This document shows, in pieces, positions 42,026 to 50,601 of a stretch of DNA of 64,000 bases. Made by a program: the position numbers and the translations under genes. Source of the stretch: Thalassospira xianhensis MCCC 1A02616. GTDB taxonomy: Bacteria; Pseudomonadota; Alphaproteobacteria; Rhodospirillales; Thalassospiraceae. The notes under the pieces were generated by a model. The model saw only the letters and a list, made by a program, of their open reading frames with translations, was not told where the DNA came from and did no database searches. The DNA is taken from positions 1-64,000 of the forward strand of contig NZ_JPWA01000022.1 of assembly GCF_003326475.1 (NCBI RefSeq), written 5' to 3'. Positions within the stretch are counted from its first letter, which is position 1. Every line of letters begins with the position of its first letter.

Positions 42026-43390
42026 ATGACCATCTTGCAGGGCAAGCAAGTTTCGAAATCAGGTGCGATCCAAGGCTCGGGTCATATCGGACATAATGAT
42101 ACCGATGACGGATTTTCCGATCTGCATCCAGCCTATTCCACATTGCAGGCCATGGCCGAAAGCAATCGCTGCCTGTATTGCTATGACGCGCCATGCGTTA
42201 CGGCATGCCCGACATCAATCGATATTCCGGGCTTCATCCGCAAAATCAGCACCGGCAACCCGGACGGGGCGGCCAAAACCATCCTGTCGGCCAATATCAT
42301 GGGGGGCACCTGTGCGCGTGCCTGCCCGACAGAAGTGCTGTGCGAACAAGCCTGTGTGCGCAATGTGTCCGAAGATGTCGCGGTTGAAATCGGCAGTCTG
42401 CAACGTTTTGCGGTTGATCACCTGATGGCGCGCGATGAATTGCCCCATCCGTTCAAACGGGCCCCCCTGACCGGTAAACAGATCGCGGTGGTCGGTGCCG
42501 GTCCGGCGGGGCTTTCTTGCGCGCATCGCGCGGCGATGCTGGGCCATGATGTGACGGTGTTTGAAGCCAAGGCGAAGCCGGGCGGGCTTAATGAATATGG
42601 TCTTGCGGCGTACAAAATGACCAATGATTTCGCCCAGCGCGAGGTTGAATTCCTTTTGGGCATTGGCGGCATCCGGATCGAGTATGGCAAGGCGCTTGGC
42701 CGTGACATCAGCCTTGAGGCGTTGCGCGACGGATATGATGCGGTGTTTGTTGGGGTCGGGCTTGGCGCGACCAACGAACTTGGCCTGCCGGGAGAGGCAT
42801 TTGATGGTGTCGATGATGCGATTGCCTTTATCGAGCAGCTTCGTCAGACCGAGCCCAAATCTGACATGCCGGTTGGCAATAATGTGATCGTGATCGGCGG
42901 TGGCAACACTGCAGTTGATGCCGCCATTCAGGCCAAACGCCTTGGTGCTGACGAAGTCACATTGGTCTATCGCCGTGGGGCCGAACATATGTTGGCCACA
43001 GAATATGAACAGGAACTCGCCAAGATCAATGGCGTGGTCGTGCGCCACTGGGCCAAACCGGTTGCGATCAAGGCCAATGGCAAGCTGATCGGCATGGAGT
43101 TCGAGAAAACGGAACTTCGGGACGGCAAGCTTGTCGGCACCGGCGAGAAATTCGAAATCCGCGCTGACCAGATACTTAAGGCCATAGGTCAGAAAATCAA
43201 AGCAGATGACCTTGCCGGGATGGAAATTGCCGGGGGCAAGATCGTGGTCGACGAAAATTACCAGACAACCGCCTCTGGCATCTTTGCCGGTGGGGATTGC
43301 ATCAAAAGTGGCGAGGACCTGACAGTTCAGTCGGTCGAAGACGGCAAACAGGCCGCGATTGCCATCGACGCGTTCCTTAAAACCGCATAA
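42026..43390 (+). CDS. preT: Dihydropyrimidine dehydrogenase (NAD) FAD/FeS subunit
   Basis: A 454-residue flavoprotein of the glutamate-synthase small-subunit type. The N-terminal cysteines (CLYCYDAPCVTACPTSIDIP, GGTCARACPTEVLCEQAC) hold two 4Fe-4S clusters. FAD site IAVVGAGPAGLSCAHRAAML and NAD site VIVIGGGNTAVDAAIQAKRL follow, and AGGDCIKSGEDLTVQSVEDG closes the FAD fold. It passes electrons from NADH to PreA to reduce uracil and thymine. ATG 42026 is chosen for its AGGGAGA site; the long upstream frame is not conserved-looking. preA follows after 20 bases. Confidence 0.92.
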   Translation: MTILQGKQVSKSGAIQGSGHIGHNDTDDGFSDLHPAYSTLQAMAESNRCLYCYDAPCVTACPTSIDIPGFIRKISTGNPDGAAKTILSANIMGGTCARACPTEVLCEQACVRNVSEDVAVEIGSLQRFAVDHLMARDELPHPFKRAPLTGKQIAVVGAGPAGLSCAHRAAMLGHDVTVFEAKAKPGGLNEYGLAAYKMTNDFAQREVEFLLGIGGIRIEYGKALGRDISLEALRDGYDAVFVGVGLGATNELGLPGEAFDGVDDAIAFIEQLRQTEPKSDMPVGNNVIVIGGGNTAVDAAIQAKRLGADEVTLVYRRGAEHMLATEYEQELAKINGVVVRHWAKPVAIKANGKLIGMEFEKTELRDGKLVGTGEKFEIRADQILKAIGQKIKADDLAGMEIAGGKIVVDENYQTTASGIFAGGDCIKSGEDLTVQSVEDGKQAAIAIDAFLKTA

Positions 43391-43410
43391 GCCAGAAAGG
43401 GAGAGAGAAA

Positions 43411-44688
43411 ATGGCTGATCTAAGCTGCAAAATTGCCGGGATTGATTCACTCAACCCGTTCTGGCTGGCTTCCGCACCGCCGACCGACAAGAAATACAAC
43501 GTTGTTCGCGCATTTCAGGCCGGATGGGGCGGGGTTGTCTGGAAGACGCTGGGGATTGATCCGCCAGTGGTTAACGTATCGTCGCGCTATGGCGCGCATC
43601 ATGACCAGAACCGCCGTTTGCTGGGGATCAACAATATCGAACTGATTTCCGACCGGCCGCTTTCGGTCAACCTTCAGGAAATCCGTGAATGCCGTAAAGA
43701 ATATCCCGATCATGTGATCATCGGATCGATGATGGCCCCGATTGAAGAACGGGCGTGGAAGGATTTGGCCCAGCAGATCGCCGAAAGTGGCGTGCACGGA
43801 ATCGAACTTAACCTTGGTTGCCCGCACGGCATGTGCGAACGCGGCATGGGATCGGCGATCGGGCAGGTGCCCGAAATGGTCGAACAGGTCACCCGCTGGG
43901 TCAAGGATGCGGTCGATATTCCGGTCTTTACCAAGCTGACGCCAAACATCACCAATATCCTTTGGTCGGCAGAAGCTGCACTTAAAGGCGGAGCGGATGC
44001 AGTATCGCTTATTAACACCGTTAACTCGATCATTTCGGTCGATCTTGACAGCATGGTTCCCGAGCCGATGGTTGATGGCAAAGGCACCCATGGCGGTTAT
44101 TGCGGATCGGCGGTAAAGCCGATTGCGCTTAACATGGTGGCCGAAATTGCTCGCACGCCGGAAACCCGCGATCTGCATATTTCCGGCATCGGTGGCATTA
44201 CCACATGGAAAGACGCCGTTGAATTCATGGCACTGGGTTCAAACGCGGTGCAGGTCTGTACGGCTGCTATGATTTATGGTTTCCGGGTTGTCGATGATCT
44301 GATCGACGGCATGAGCCAGTGGATGGATGACAAGGGTTACACCAGTGTCGAACAGTTCACGCGTGCGGCCGTGCCACAGGTCGCGAACTGGAACGAGCTT
44401 AACATGAATTTCGATACCAAGGCGGTGATCAACCCCGACAATTGTATCGAATGTGGCCGTTGCCACATCGCGTGCGAGGATACATCGCATCAGGCGATTG
44501 CGATGAATGTCAAGGAAGACGGGCATCGTGAGTTTGTTGTCATCGACGAGGAATGTGTTGGTTGCAACCTTTGCTATCACATTTGTCCGGTGCCTGATTG
44601 CATCACCATGGAGCCGGTCAAAACCGACAAGCCTTACATGACCTGGCCGGAACATCCGCTTAATCCGATGCGGCAGGCTGCCGAGTAA
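43411..44688 (+). CDS. preA: Dihydropyrimidine dehydrogenase (NAD) catalytic subunit
   Basis: A 425-residue FMN barrel (DHOD-like) fused to a C-terminal ferredoxin domain. The catalytic Cys lies in LNLGCPHGMCERGMGSAIGQ, the loop seen in dihydropyrimidine dehydrogenases. Two 4Fe-4S motifs are CIECGRCHIACEDTSHQA and CVGCNLCYHICPVPDC. It reduces uracil or thymine to the 5,6-dihydro forms. It is 20 bases after preT with a GGGAGAG ribosome site, and the M20 amidohydrolase gene follows after 34 bases, so the three form an operon. Confidence 0.93.
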   Translation: MADLSCKIAGIDSLNPFWLASAPPTDKKYNVVRAFQAGWGGVVWKTLGIDPPVVNVSSRYGAHHDQNRRLLGINNIELISDRPLSVNLQEIRECRKEYPDHVIIGSMMAPIEERAWKDLAQQIAESGVHGIELNLGCPHGMCERGMGSAIGQVPEMVEQVTRWVKDAVDIPVFTKLTPNITNILWSAEAALKGGADAVSLINTVNSIISVDLDSMVPEPMVDGKGTHGGYCGSAVKPIALNMVAEIARTPETRDLHISGIGGITTWKDAVEFMALGSNAVQVCTAAMIYGFRVVDDLIDGMSQWMDDKGYTSVEQFTRAAVPQVANWNELNMNFDTKAVINPDNCIECGRCHIACEDTSHQAIAMNVKEDGHREFVVIDEECVGCNLCYHICPVPDCITMEPVKTDKPYMTWPEHPLNPMRQAAE

Positions 44689-44722
44689 TCCCAAGCCGGA
44701 AGACAGACAAAAGGATATCTAC

Positions 44723-46000
44723 ATGACCGTTCAACCAAGTGTGCGTAATCTGTCGATCAATGGCGACCGGCTTTGGGACAGCCTGATGGAAATGGCAAAG
44801 ATCGGCAAAACTGCCAAGGATGGCGTTTGCCGATTGGCGCTGACCGATCTGGATCGTGAAAGCCGAGACTTGTTCATCAAATGGTGCAAGGCCGAGAGCT
44901 GCACGATCCGCATCGACAAGATGGGCAATATCTTTGCCCGTCGTGAAGGTCGCAACCCCGATCTGCCGCCAGTGGTGATGGGAAGCCATCTGGACAGCCA
45001 GCCGACAGGGGGCAAATATGATGGTGTTTACGGTGTGCTCTCGGGGCTTGAAGTAATCCGGGCACTGAACGAAGCCAAATACGAAACCGAGGCACCGCTT
45101 GAAGTCGTTTGCTGGACCAACGAGGAAGGGTCGCGCTTTGCTCCGGCGATGGTCGCATCGGGCGTTTTTGCCAAGGTTTTCGACCTTGAATACGGTCATT
45201 CACGGGCCGATGTCGATGGCAAGACAATGGGCGAGGAATTGAAACGCATCGGCTATCTTGGCGATGACGAAGCCACGATTGACGCCCATCCGATGGGGGC
45301 CTATTTCGAGGCGCACATCGAGCAGGGCCCGATCCTTGAAGATGAAGGCAAGGATATCGGCATTGTGACCGATGCACAGGGGCAGCGCTGGTACGAAATC
45401 AAGTTCACCGGTGTCGAAGCCCATGCGGGCCCGACCCCGATGAAAACCCGCAAGGACGCTTTGCTGGGGGCTGCTCGGGTGGTTGATCTGGTCAACAGGA
45501 TCGGTCTGGATCGTTCCCCACTGGCCTGTGCCACGGTTGGGATGATGCAAATCCACCCCAATTCACGCAACGTGATCCCGGGTGAGGTGTTCTTTACAGT
45601 CGATTTCCGCCATCCAGACGACGCGGTCCTGGCCGATATGGATAAGGCCCTTCGTGAAGGGGTCGAGAAGATCGCATCTGAAATTGGCCTTAAAACCGAG
45701 TTTGAGCAGATATTCTATTATGCGCCGGTTCCGTTTGACAAAACCTGTGTCGATGCGGTGCGCAACGCGGTTGAAATCGGCGGTTATTCGGCGCGCGAAA
45801 TCGTGTCGGGTGCCGGTCATGATGCCTGCTATCTGGCGCAAGTGACCCCGACCGCGATGATCTTTATCCCGTGTGTCGATGGTATTTCGCATAACGAGAT
45901 CGAGGAAGTTCACAAGCACTGGTCAGATGCGGGAGGGCAGGTTTTGCTGCATGCCGTGCTGGCCAAAGCCGATGAGACGGTCATGAAACAATCAGTTTAG
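44723..46000 (+). CDS. M20-family N-carbamoyl amino acid hydrolase / beta-ureidopropionase type
   Basis: A 425-residue zinc-dependent amidohydrolase. Metal ligands are visible in VVMGSHLDSQPTGGKYDGVYG (His, Asp), CWTNEEGSRFAP (Glu-Glu) and FEAHIEQGPIL (His), with a late His in DGISHNEIEE. The lid/dimer domain starts at GVEAHAGPTPM. This group includes allantoate amidohydrolase, L-carbamoylase and the yeast/Agrobacterium type beta-ureidopropionase. Being third behind preT-preA, it probably cleaves N-carbamoyl-beta-alanine or its methyl form from thymine. A nitrilase-type enzyme for the same step lies at 49575, so the two may divide substrates. Confidence 0.85.
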   Translation: MTVQPSVRNLSINGDRLWDSLMEMAKIGKTAKDGVCRLALTDLDRESRDLFIKWCKAESCTIRIDKMGNIFARREGRNPDLPPVVMGSHLDSQPTGGKYDGVYGVLSGLEVIRALNEAKYETEAPLEVVCWTNEEGSRFAPAMVASGVFAKVFDLEYGHSRADVDGKTMGEELKRIGYLGDDEATIDAHPMGAYFEAHIEQGPILEDEGKDIGIVTDAQGQRWYEIKFTGVEAHAGPTPMKTRKDALLGAARVVDLVNRIGLDRSPLACATVGMMQIHPNSRNVIPGEVFFTVDFRHPDDAVLADMDKALREGVEKIASEIGLKTEFEQIFYYAPVPFDKTCVDAVRNAVEIGGYSAREIVSGAGHDACYLAQVTPTAMIFIPCVDGISHNEIEEVHKHWSDAGGQVLLHAVLAKADETVMKQSV

Positions 46001-46038
46001 GCCGAGATAAACTGCCTCCCATGGATACTCCAGACTGA

Positions 46039-46064
46039 ACCGGCCCTTGTGCCGGTCTTTTTTT
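46039..46064 (+). terminator. Intrinsic terminator after the M20 hydrolase gene
   Basis: ACCGGC (46039-46044) pairs with GCCGGT (46051-46056), followed by CTTTTTTTT. It ends the preT-preA-hydrolase operon. Confidence 0.85.
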
Positions 46065-46894
46065 CAGTTGCTGTTGGAAGAGGGCAGATGGAGTTGAACC
46101 CATTGGGCCAACTGGCCGTTTTCGTCCAGCTCGCCGATAAGGTTGTTCAGGGTAACCGTATCGGCAAGACAGGGACTATTACGCGAAAATATCAGATAAA
46201 CCTTGTTGACTGCAAGCGGTGGTTCAACCGGCAGAACAATGCCGTCGAGCTTGTCATTAAGAATATTCGCCATGCCGTCATAACGGCCCAGCATAACGTA
46301 ATCGACCCGACCGTTTAAAAGCACATCGAAAATCCGGTCTCCGGTCGGAGAATAAACCATATCCAGCCATTGTTTGGCAAAACGGTCAATTTCATCGCCA
46401 TAGCTGCCACCCTGCGGGCGGGCGCCGCGATGCCCCATCAGGTCCGAGATGCCCGATACCCTGAACGGGAAGTCCCGATGCTGGAAAATCATCACATCGT
46501 CATTGGCGAACGGCACCGAGTATATGAATTCAAGATTGCGCTGATCGGTGAAATAGGCACCTGCTATCACGTCTATCTGGCCGGTTTCCAGCATCCGTAA
46601 TGATCTGGTCCAGGGAATTTCGAGATGGATATCGGTTTCCAGCCCCCAATTTTTTGCGTAGTGGCGCAATACTTCGATCGCAACTCCCTGCGGCATGCCA
46701 TTTTCATCGACATAGGAAACCGGCTCCCAGCCATTTGCACCGCCAACGATTAGCTTGTCGCATGCTCGATTGACGGAAGGTTTCCAGATAAGGTCATGCG
46801 CAAGGGCATTGTTACTTGTAAAAAGCAACAGGCTTGGTACCAAAGAAATCAACAGTCCGGCAAAGATGTGCCGTAGACGATGTATGCAGGGCAT
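46064..46894 (-). CDS. Periplasmic substrate-binding protein, SBP_bac_3 type
   Basis: A 276-residue secreted protein with a signal peptide of about 32 residues (FAGLLISLVPSLLLFTSNNA). The type-3 solute-binding fold is seen in PVSYVDENGMPQGVAIEVLR, the Arg-bearing WTRSLRMLETGQIDVIAGAYF and VDYVMLGRYDGM. It stands alone with no permease, and is a short (~245-residue mature) domain without kinase parts. Such orphan proteins often act as sensors or take amino-acid-like ligands to distant permeases. It lies between the pyrimidine operon and rutR but no clear functional link is seen. Confidence 0.8.
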   Translation of the reverse strand: MPCIHRLRHIFAGLLISLVPSLLLFTSNNALAHDLIWKPSVNRACDKLIVGGANGWEPVSYVDENGMPQGVAIEVLRHYAKNWGLETDIHLEIPWTRSLRMLETGQIDVIAGAYFTDQRNLEFIYSVPFANDDVMIFQHRDFPFRVSGISDLMGHRGARPQGGSYGDEIDRFAKQWLDMVYSPTGDRIFDVLLNGRVDYVMLGRYDGMANILNDKLDGIVLPVEPPLAVNKVYLIFSRNSPCLADTVTLNNLIGELDENGQLAQWVQLHLPSSNSN

Positions 46895-46998
46895 TCAGAA
46901 CCGCCATCACCCGGATTAAGGACTGTGTATTTCAGGTTTGGTGTGATGGGGAAAGTTACAACTATACAGAAGTGTTGTGCTGGATGCCGCAAGTGGCT

Positions 46999-47640
46999 TT
47001 ATGATAGGCCAACGCCCTTCAGAATAATGCGCACGACATTTTCCTTGGCCTCTGCGAACTGGGTATCCGATAGCGGTTGATCGTTGTTGAAGATTTCAAT
47101 CTGGCGGGCAAAATCGGCGTAATGCTGGGTCGTGGCGAAGATCATATACATCAGCGAGTAGGGCTCGACCTTGTCCATCTTGCCCTCGGTGATCCAGCGA
47201 TTGATCACCACTACGCGGCTATCAAGCCAGTTTTTGACCGTGGTTGAAATGTAATCGGATGAAAACTTTGCCCCACGGATGATTTCATGTGCCCAGACGC
47301 GTGAACCATGCGGGCGGGCACGCGACAGATCCATCTTGGCCTCGATATAGCCACGCAGGATTTCGGCCGGATCGGAACTGTTTTCAAATGTCATCGCCGC
47401 TTCAAGCCAGTGATCGCAAATGTCTTCCATGATGCGGCGATAAAGGGCTTCTTTGGTGCTGAAATAGTAATGCACATTGGCCTTGGGCACATTGGCAATT
47501 TCGGCAATCCGCGCGGTGGTTGCACCCTTGAAGCCGTAATCGGCAAAAACCAGTTCGGCAGCGGCGAGAATTTGCTCTTCGTTTTCCTGACGAATGGCGG
47601 CCTTGTGTGCACCGTTCAGTCCGGATTTGATTGCAGTCAT
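46999..47640 (-). CDS. rutR: TetR-family pyrimidine regulator RutR
   Basis: A 213-residue TetR-type regulator. The DNA-binding domain (about residues 15-65) has EEQILAAAELVFADYGFKGA and AEIANVPKANVHYYFSTKEA. The C-terminal domain (LSRARPHGSRVWAHEIIRGA, LMYMIFATTQHYADFARQIE) closely follows E. coli RutR, including the QHYADFA stretch. RutR binds uracil or thymine and releases DNA. Its own promoter has TTGACCGTTTGGTCAG at 47670-47685. The ATG at 47640 has a GGGGAACG site; the frame from 47664 would begin almost at the operator. Confidence 0.9.
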   Translation of the reverse strand: MTAIKSGLNGAHKAAIRQENEEQILAAAELVFADYGFKGATTARIAEIANVPKANVHYYFSTKEALYRRIMEDICDHWLEAAMTFENSSDPAEILRGYIEAKMDLSRARPHGSRVWAHEIIRGAKFSSDYISTTVKNWLDSRVVVINRWITEGKMDKVEPYSLMYMIFATTQHYADFARQIEIFNNDQPLSDTQFAEAKENVVRIILKGVGLS

Positions 47641-47669
47641 CGACGTTCCCCGAAATTGCGTCATTTATC

Positions 47670-47685
47670 TTGACCGTTTGGTCAG
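47670..47685. promoter_or_regulatory. RutR-like operator between rutR and the aminotransferase gene
   Basis: TTGACCGTTTGGTCAG matches the consensus TTGACCAnnTGGTCAA at 12 of 14 positions and contains the exact dyad TGACC/GGTCA. It is 30 bases before rutR and could also act on the divergent aminotransferase transcript. Confidence 0.7.
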
Positions 47686-48063
47686 GTTAAAATAATCTCT
47701 ACTTTAGATACTAAAAAGCAAGCTTAAAATACGCGCCGAACCAGCCGGGTATGTCCAAAATTTTGAACAACACTGGTGAAAGATAAACAGAAATTCGGTG
47801 CCGTAAACAAAAATCAGGGTCGCTGAAATGGCATTTGGCAGTCGAAAATTCGAAACCAGTTCCCGGTGACTTTAAAGCGCTAGTGCATGGGAGATTCCCG
47901 TGCTAACGATTTTTTCTGCACCCTTATCAGGTGTAGTCCAAACTGCCCTATGTGCGACATATCGCTCAGTCGAGGCGGTCTGGCTATTTAATAAAGTCGG
48001 ACATTGATTTGGCCCGCCAAAACGATGTCAGGGAAGCACAAGAAAGGTACGGGAGACCTTTTT
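47686..48063 (+). promoter_or_regulatory. Long leader before the omega-aminotransferase gene
   Basis: About 380 bases without an evident gene. It contains an intrinsic-terminator-like hairpin (47881-47915) about 150 bases before the ATG and is otherwise fairly AT-balanced. The ribosome site is GGGAGA near 48049. A terminator inside a leader suggests attenuation or a small RNA transcribed from the rutR-side promoter. Confidence 0.45.
47881..47915 (+). terminator. Terminator-like hairpin inside the aminotransferase leader
   Basis: TAGTGCATGGGA (47881-47892) pairs with TTCCCGTGCTA (47895-47905), with one bulged T and a G-U pair. AACGATTTTTT follows (T-run 47910-47915). No coding gene lies directly upstream on this strand, so it would end a short RNA or act as an attenuator. 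Confidence 0.55.
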
Positions 48064-49395
48064 ATGACAGCCACCACGAAAATCAGCCGACCGAACGATC
48101 TTTCGGCATTCTGGATGCCGTTTACGGCGAACCGCCAGTTCAAGCAGGCCCCACGCATGCTTGTCAGCGCGGAAGGCATGTATTACCAGACCGATGACAA
48201 CCGCCAGATTCTGGACGGTACTGCAGGGCTTTGGTGCTGCAACGCTGGTCACAAGCGCCCCAAGATCGTCGAGGCGGTCAAGGCACAGATGGACGAACTG
48301 GATTATGCCCCGGCATTCCAGATGGGGCATCCCAAGGCGTTCGAGCTTGCCAGCCGTCTGGCGCAGCTTATGCCGGGCGATCTGAACCATGTTTTTTATA
48401 CCAATTCCGGATCTGAATCGGTTGAAACCGCGCTTAAGATCGCGATTGCCTATCACCGGGCACGAGGGGATGGGCAGCGGACCCGATTGATTGGTCGCGA
48501 GCGCGGCTATCACGGTGTCAATTTCGGCGGTATTTCGGTCGGTGGTATTTCTGGTAACCGCAAAACCTTTGGCCAGATGTTGGGCGGGGTTGACCATATC
48601 CGTCATACCTATCTGCCTGATGAAAACGGTGTTACCCGCGGCATGCCGGAACACGGTGCGTTTCTGGCCGATGATCTGGAACGCATTTGCGCGCTGCATG
48701 ATCCGTCAACCATCGCGGCTGTTATTGTTGAGCCGGTCGCAGGGTCGACCGGTGTTCTGATCCCGCCAAAGGGCTATCTGGAACGCCTGCGCGAGATATG
48801 CACCAAACATGGCATTCTTCTGATCTTTGATGAAGTCATTACCGGTTTCGGTCGCCTTGGCGCTCCGTTTGCGGTGGATTATTTTGGTGTTCAGCCGGAC
48901 ATGGTAACGACGGCAAAGGGGCTTACCAACGGCACGATCCCCATGGGAGCGGTTTTCGCCACTGACGACATCCATGACACGTTCATGACCGGTCCGGAAA
49001 ACATGATCGAGCTGTTCCATGGCTACACCTATTCGGGCAACCCGGTTGCCTGTGCGGCGGGCCTCGCGACGCTTGAAACCTATGAGGAAGAAGGCCTTTA
49101 CACCAAGGGGCAGGAACTTGGCCAATATTGGGAAGATGCGGTTCACAGCCTGATTGATCTGCCGAAGGTCAAGGATATCCGTAATCTTGGTCTGATCGGT
49201 GCGGTCGAACTTGAAAGCATCGAAGGCTTCCCGACCAAGCGGGCCTTTAGTGCATTCCTCAAGGCGTTCGAGAAGGGCATCCTGATCCGCACCACGGGCG
49301 ATATCATTGCGCTTTCACCGCCGCTGATTATTGAAAAATCTCATATCGATCAGCTGTTTGGCACGCTGCGCGAAGTGTTGAAGGAAATTGACTAA
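48064..49395 (+). CDS. Omega-amino acid (beta-alanine):pyruvate aminotransferase
   Basis: A 443-residue class III aminotransferase. The opening SAFWMPFTANRQFKQAPRM with DGTAGLWCCNAGHKRP is characteristic of beta-alanine:pyruvate transaminases. The cofactor Asp is in LLIFDEVITGFGRLG and the PLP Lys in TTAKGLTNGTIPMGAV. FHGYTYSGNPVACAAG is the usual later block. It converts beta-alanine, the uracil breakdown product, and pyruvate to malonate semialdehyde and alanine. No malonate semialdehyde dehydrogenase is seen in the window. ATG 48064 is chosen for domain start and ribosome site. Confidence 0.92.
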   Translation: MTATTKISRPNDLSAFWMPFTANRQFKQAPRMLVSAEGMYYQTDDNRQILDGTAGLWCCNAGHKRPKIVEAVKAQMDELDYAPAFQMGHPKAFELASRLAQLMPGDLNHVFYTNSGSESVETALKIAIAYHRARGDGQRTRLIGRERGYHGVNFGGISVGGISGNRKTFGQMLGGVDHIRHTYLPDENGVTRGMPEHGAFLADDLERICALHDPSTIAAVIVEPVAGSTGVLIPPKGYLERLREICTKHGILLIFDEVITGFGRLGAPFAVDYFGVQPDMVTTAKGLTNGTIPMGAVFATDDIHDTFMTGPENMIELFHGYTYSGNPVACAAGLATLETYEEEGLYTKGQELGQYWEDAVHSLIDLPKVKDIRNLGLIGAVELESIEGFPTKRAFSAFLKAFEKGILIRTTGDIIALSPPLIIEKSHIDQLFGTLREVLKEID

Positions 49396-49574
49396 GAACT
49401 GGTTTCAGCCCTGTCCCATTGCGGGCAGGGTGGGCGAAAGCTCTTGGGAAACGTTACGTTTCACGATTTTCCGGTTTGCGTCCCATCATGGGAATTGGGG
49501 GCGCAGACCGGACCAAGCCACAAGATCGGCAAAAGCCGGCACATGGCATATATCAGATCAAGGAGGTATCTCGG

Positions 49575-50441
49575 ATGTCTATGCTGAGAGGCGGACTGAT
49601 TCAGATGAGCCTTAAAGGTTCGACCGAACAGTCGCCGGACGAAATTCGTCAGGCCATGATCGACGCGCATCTGCCCTATATCGAAGAGGCAGGGCGGCAG
49701 GGCGTGCAGGTTTTGTGTTTTCAGGAAGTGTTTACGCAGCCCTATTTCTGCCCCAGCCAGGACAGGAAATGGTATGACGCGGCCGAAGAAATCCCGAACG
49801 GCCCGACCACACAATTGATGTGCGAACTGGCCAAAAAACACAAGATGGTCATCGTCGTTCCGATCTATGAGCAGGAAATTACCGGTGTGTATTATAACGC
49901 CGCTGCCGTGATTGATGCCGACGGGACCTATCTTGGCAAATATCGCAAAACCCATATCCCGCAGGTTGCCGGTTTCTGGGAAAAGTTCTTTTTTAAACCC
50001 GGCGTTTCGGACTGGCCGGTGTTTGATACCCAGTATTGCAAGCTTGGTGTTTATATCTGCTATGACCGGCATTTTCCCGAAGGCTGGCGTGCACTGGCGC
50101 TTAATGGTGCGGAATATATCGTCAACCCATCGGCAACGGTGGCCGGGCTTTCGGAACATCTGTGGAAGCTGGAACAACCTGCATCGGCAGTTGCCAACGG
50201 ATGTTATATCGGGGCAATCAATCGTGTTGGCCGCGAAATGCCTTGGGATATCGGTGAGTTTTATGGCCAAAGCTATTTCGTCAATCCGCGTGGCATGATC
50301 GAGAAGGAAGCATCGCGCGATCGGGACGAACTGATCGTGCATGACATGGATATGTCCATGGTACGTGAAGTCCGGAACACATGGCAGTTTTTCCGGGACC
50401 GTCGGCCTTCGACTTATACCCGCCTGACCGACGGCAACTGA
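49575..50441 (+). CDS. Beta-ureidopropionase, nitrilase superfamily (N-carbamoyl-beta-alanine amidohydrolase)
   Basis: A 288-residue nitrilase-fold amidohydrolase. The catalytic triad is Glu in LCFQEVFTQPYF, Lys in GKYRKTHIPQVAGFWEKFFF and Cys in GVYICYDRHFPEGWRALAL. The block HIPQVAGFWEKFFFKPG is typical of beta-ureidopropionases. It releases ammonia, CO2 and beta-alanine from N-carbamoyl-beta-alanine. The ATG at 49575 has AGGAGG 8 bases upstream; the longer frame from 49419 is not needed. It lies between the aminotransferase and the ABC transporter and ends in a terminator at 50448-50486. Confidence 0.9.
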   Translation: MSMLRGGLIQMSLKGSTEQSPDEIRQAMIDAHLPYIEEAGRQGVQVLCFQEVFTQPYFCPSQDRKWYDAAEEIPNGPTTQLMCELAKKHKMVIVVPIYEQEITGVYYNAAAVIDADGTYLGKYRKTHIPQVAGFWEKFFFKPGVSDWPVFDTQYCKLGVYICYDRHFPEGWRALALNGAEYIVNPSATVAGLSEHLWKLEQPASAVANGCYIGAINRVGREMPWDIGEFYGQSYFVNPRGMIEKEASRDRDELIVHDMDMSMVREVRNTWQFFRDRRPSTYTRLTDGN

Positions 50442-50447
50442 GATTTT

Positions 50448-50486
50448 AACGGCGAACGGAGCATGTGCTCCGCTCGTCGTTTTGCT
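50448..50486 (+). terminator. Terminator after the beta-ureidopropionase gene
   Basis: A long stem from AACG (50448-50451) to CGTT (50478-50481), with the inner arms CGGAGCA/TGCTCCG (50457-50463, 50466-50472) and one A-C mismatch. It is followed by TTTGCTTT. Confidence 0.8.
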
Positions 50487-50601
50487 TTGACCGACATTTT
50501 ATATTCCGGCACCAAATGACCGGGCAAAAGACAAGTCGGCAAAGTTCAGGGCAACGACCCTGAGGGAGGCTTTAGAGAGACATTCGATCAGGGGATACCC
50601 C

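Noticed and set aside
50487-50520. Possible RutR box before the ABC transporter operon (TTGACC and ACCAAATGACC)
   Set aside because: Only a half site matches the consensus; spacing and orientation of the second part are wrong.
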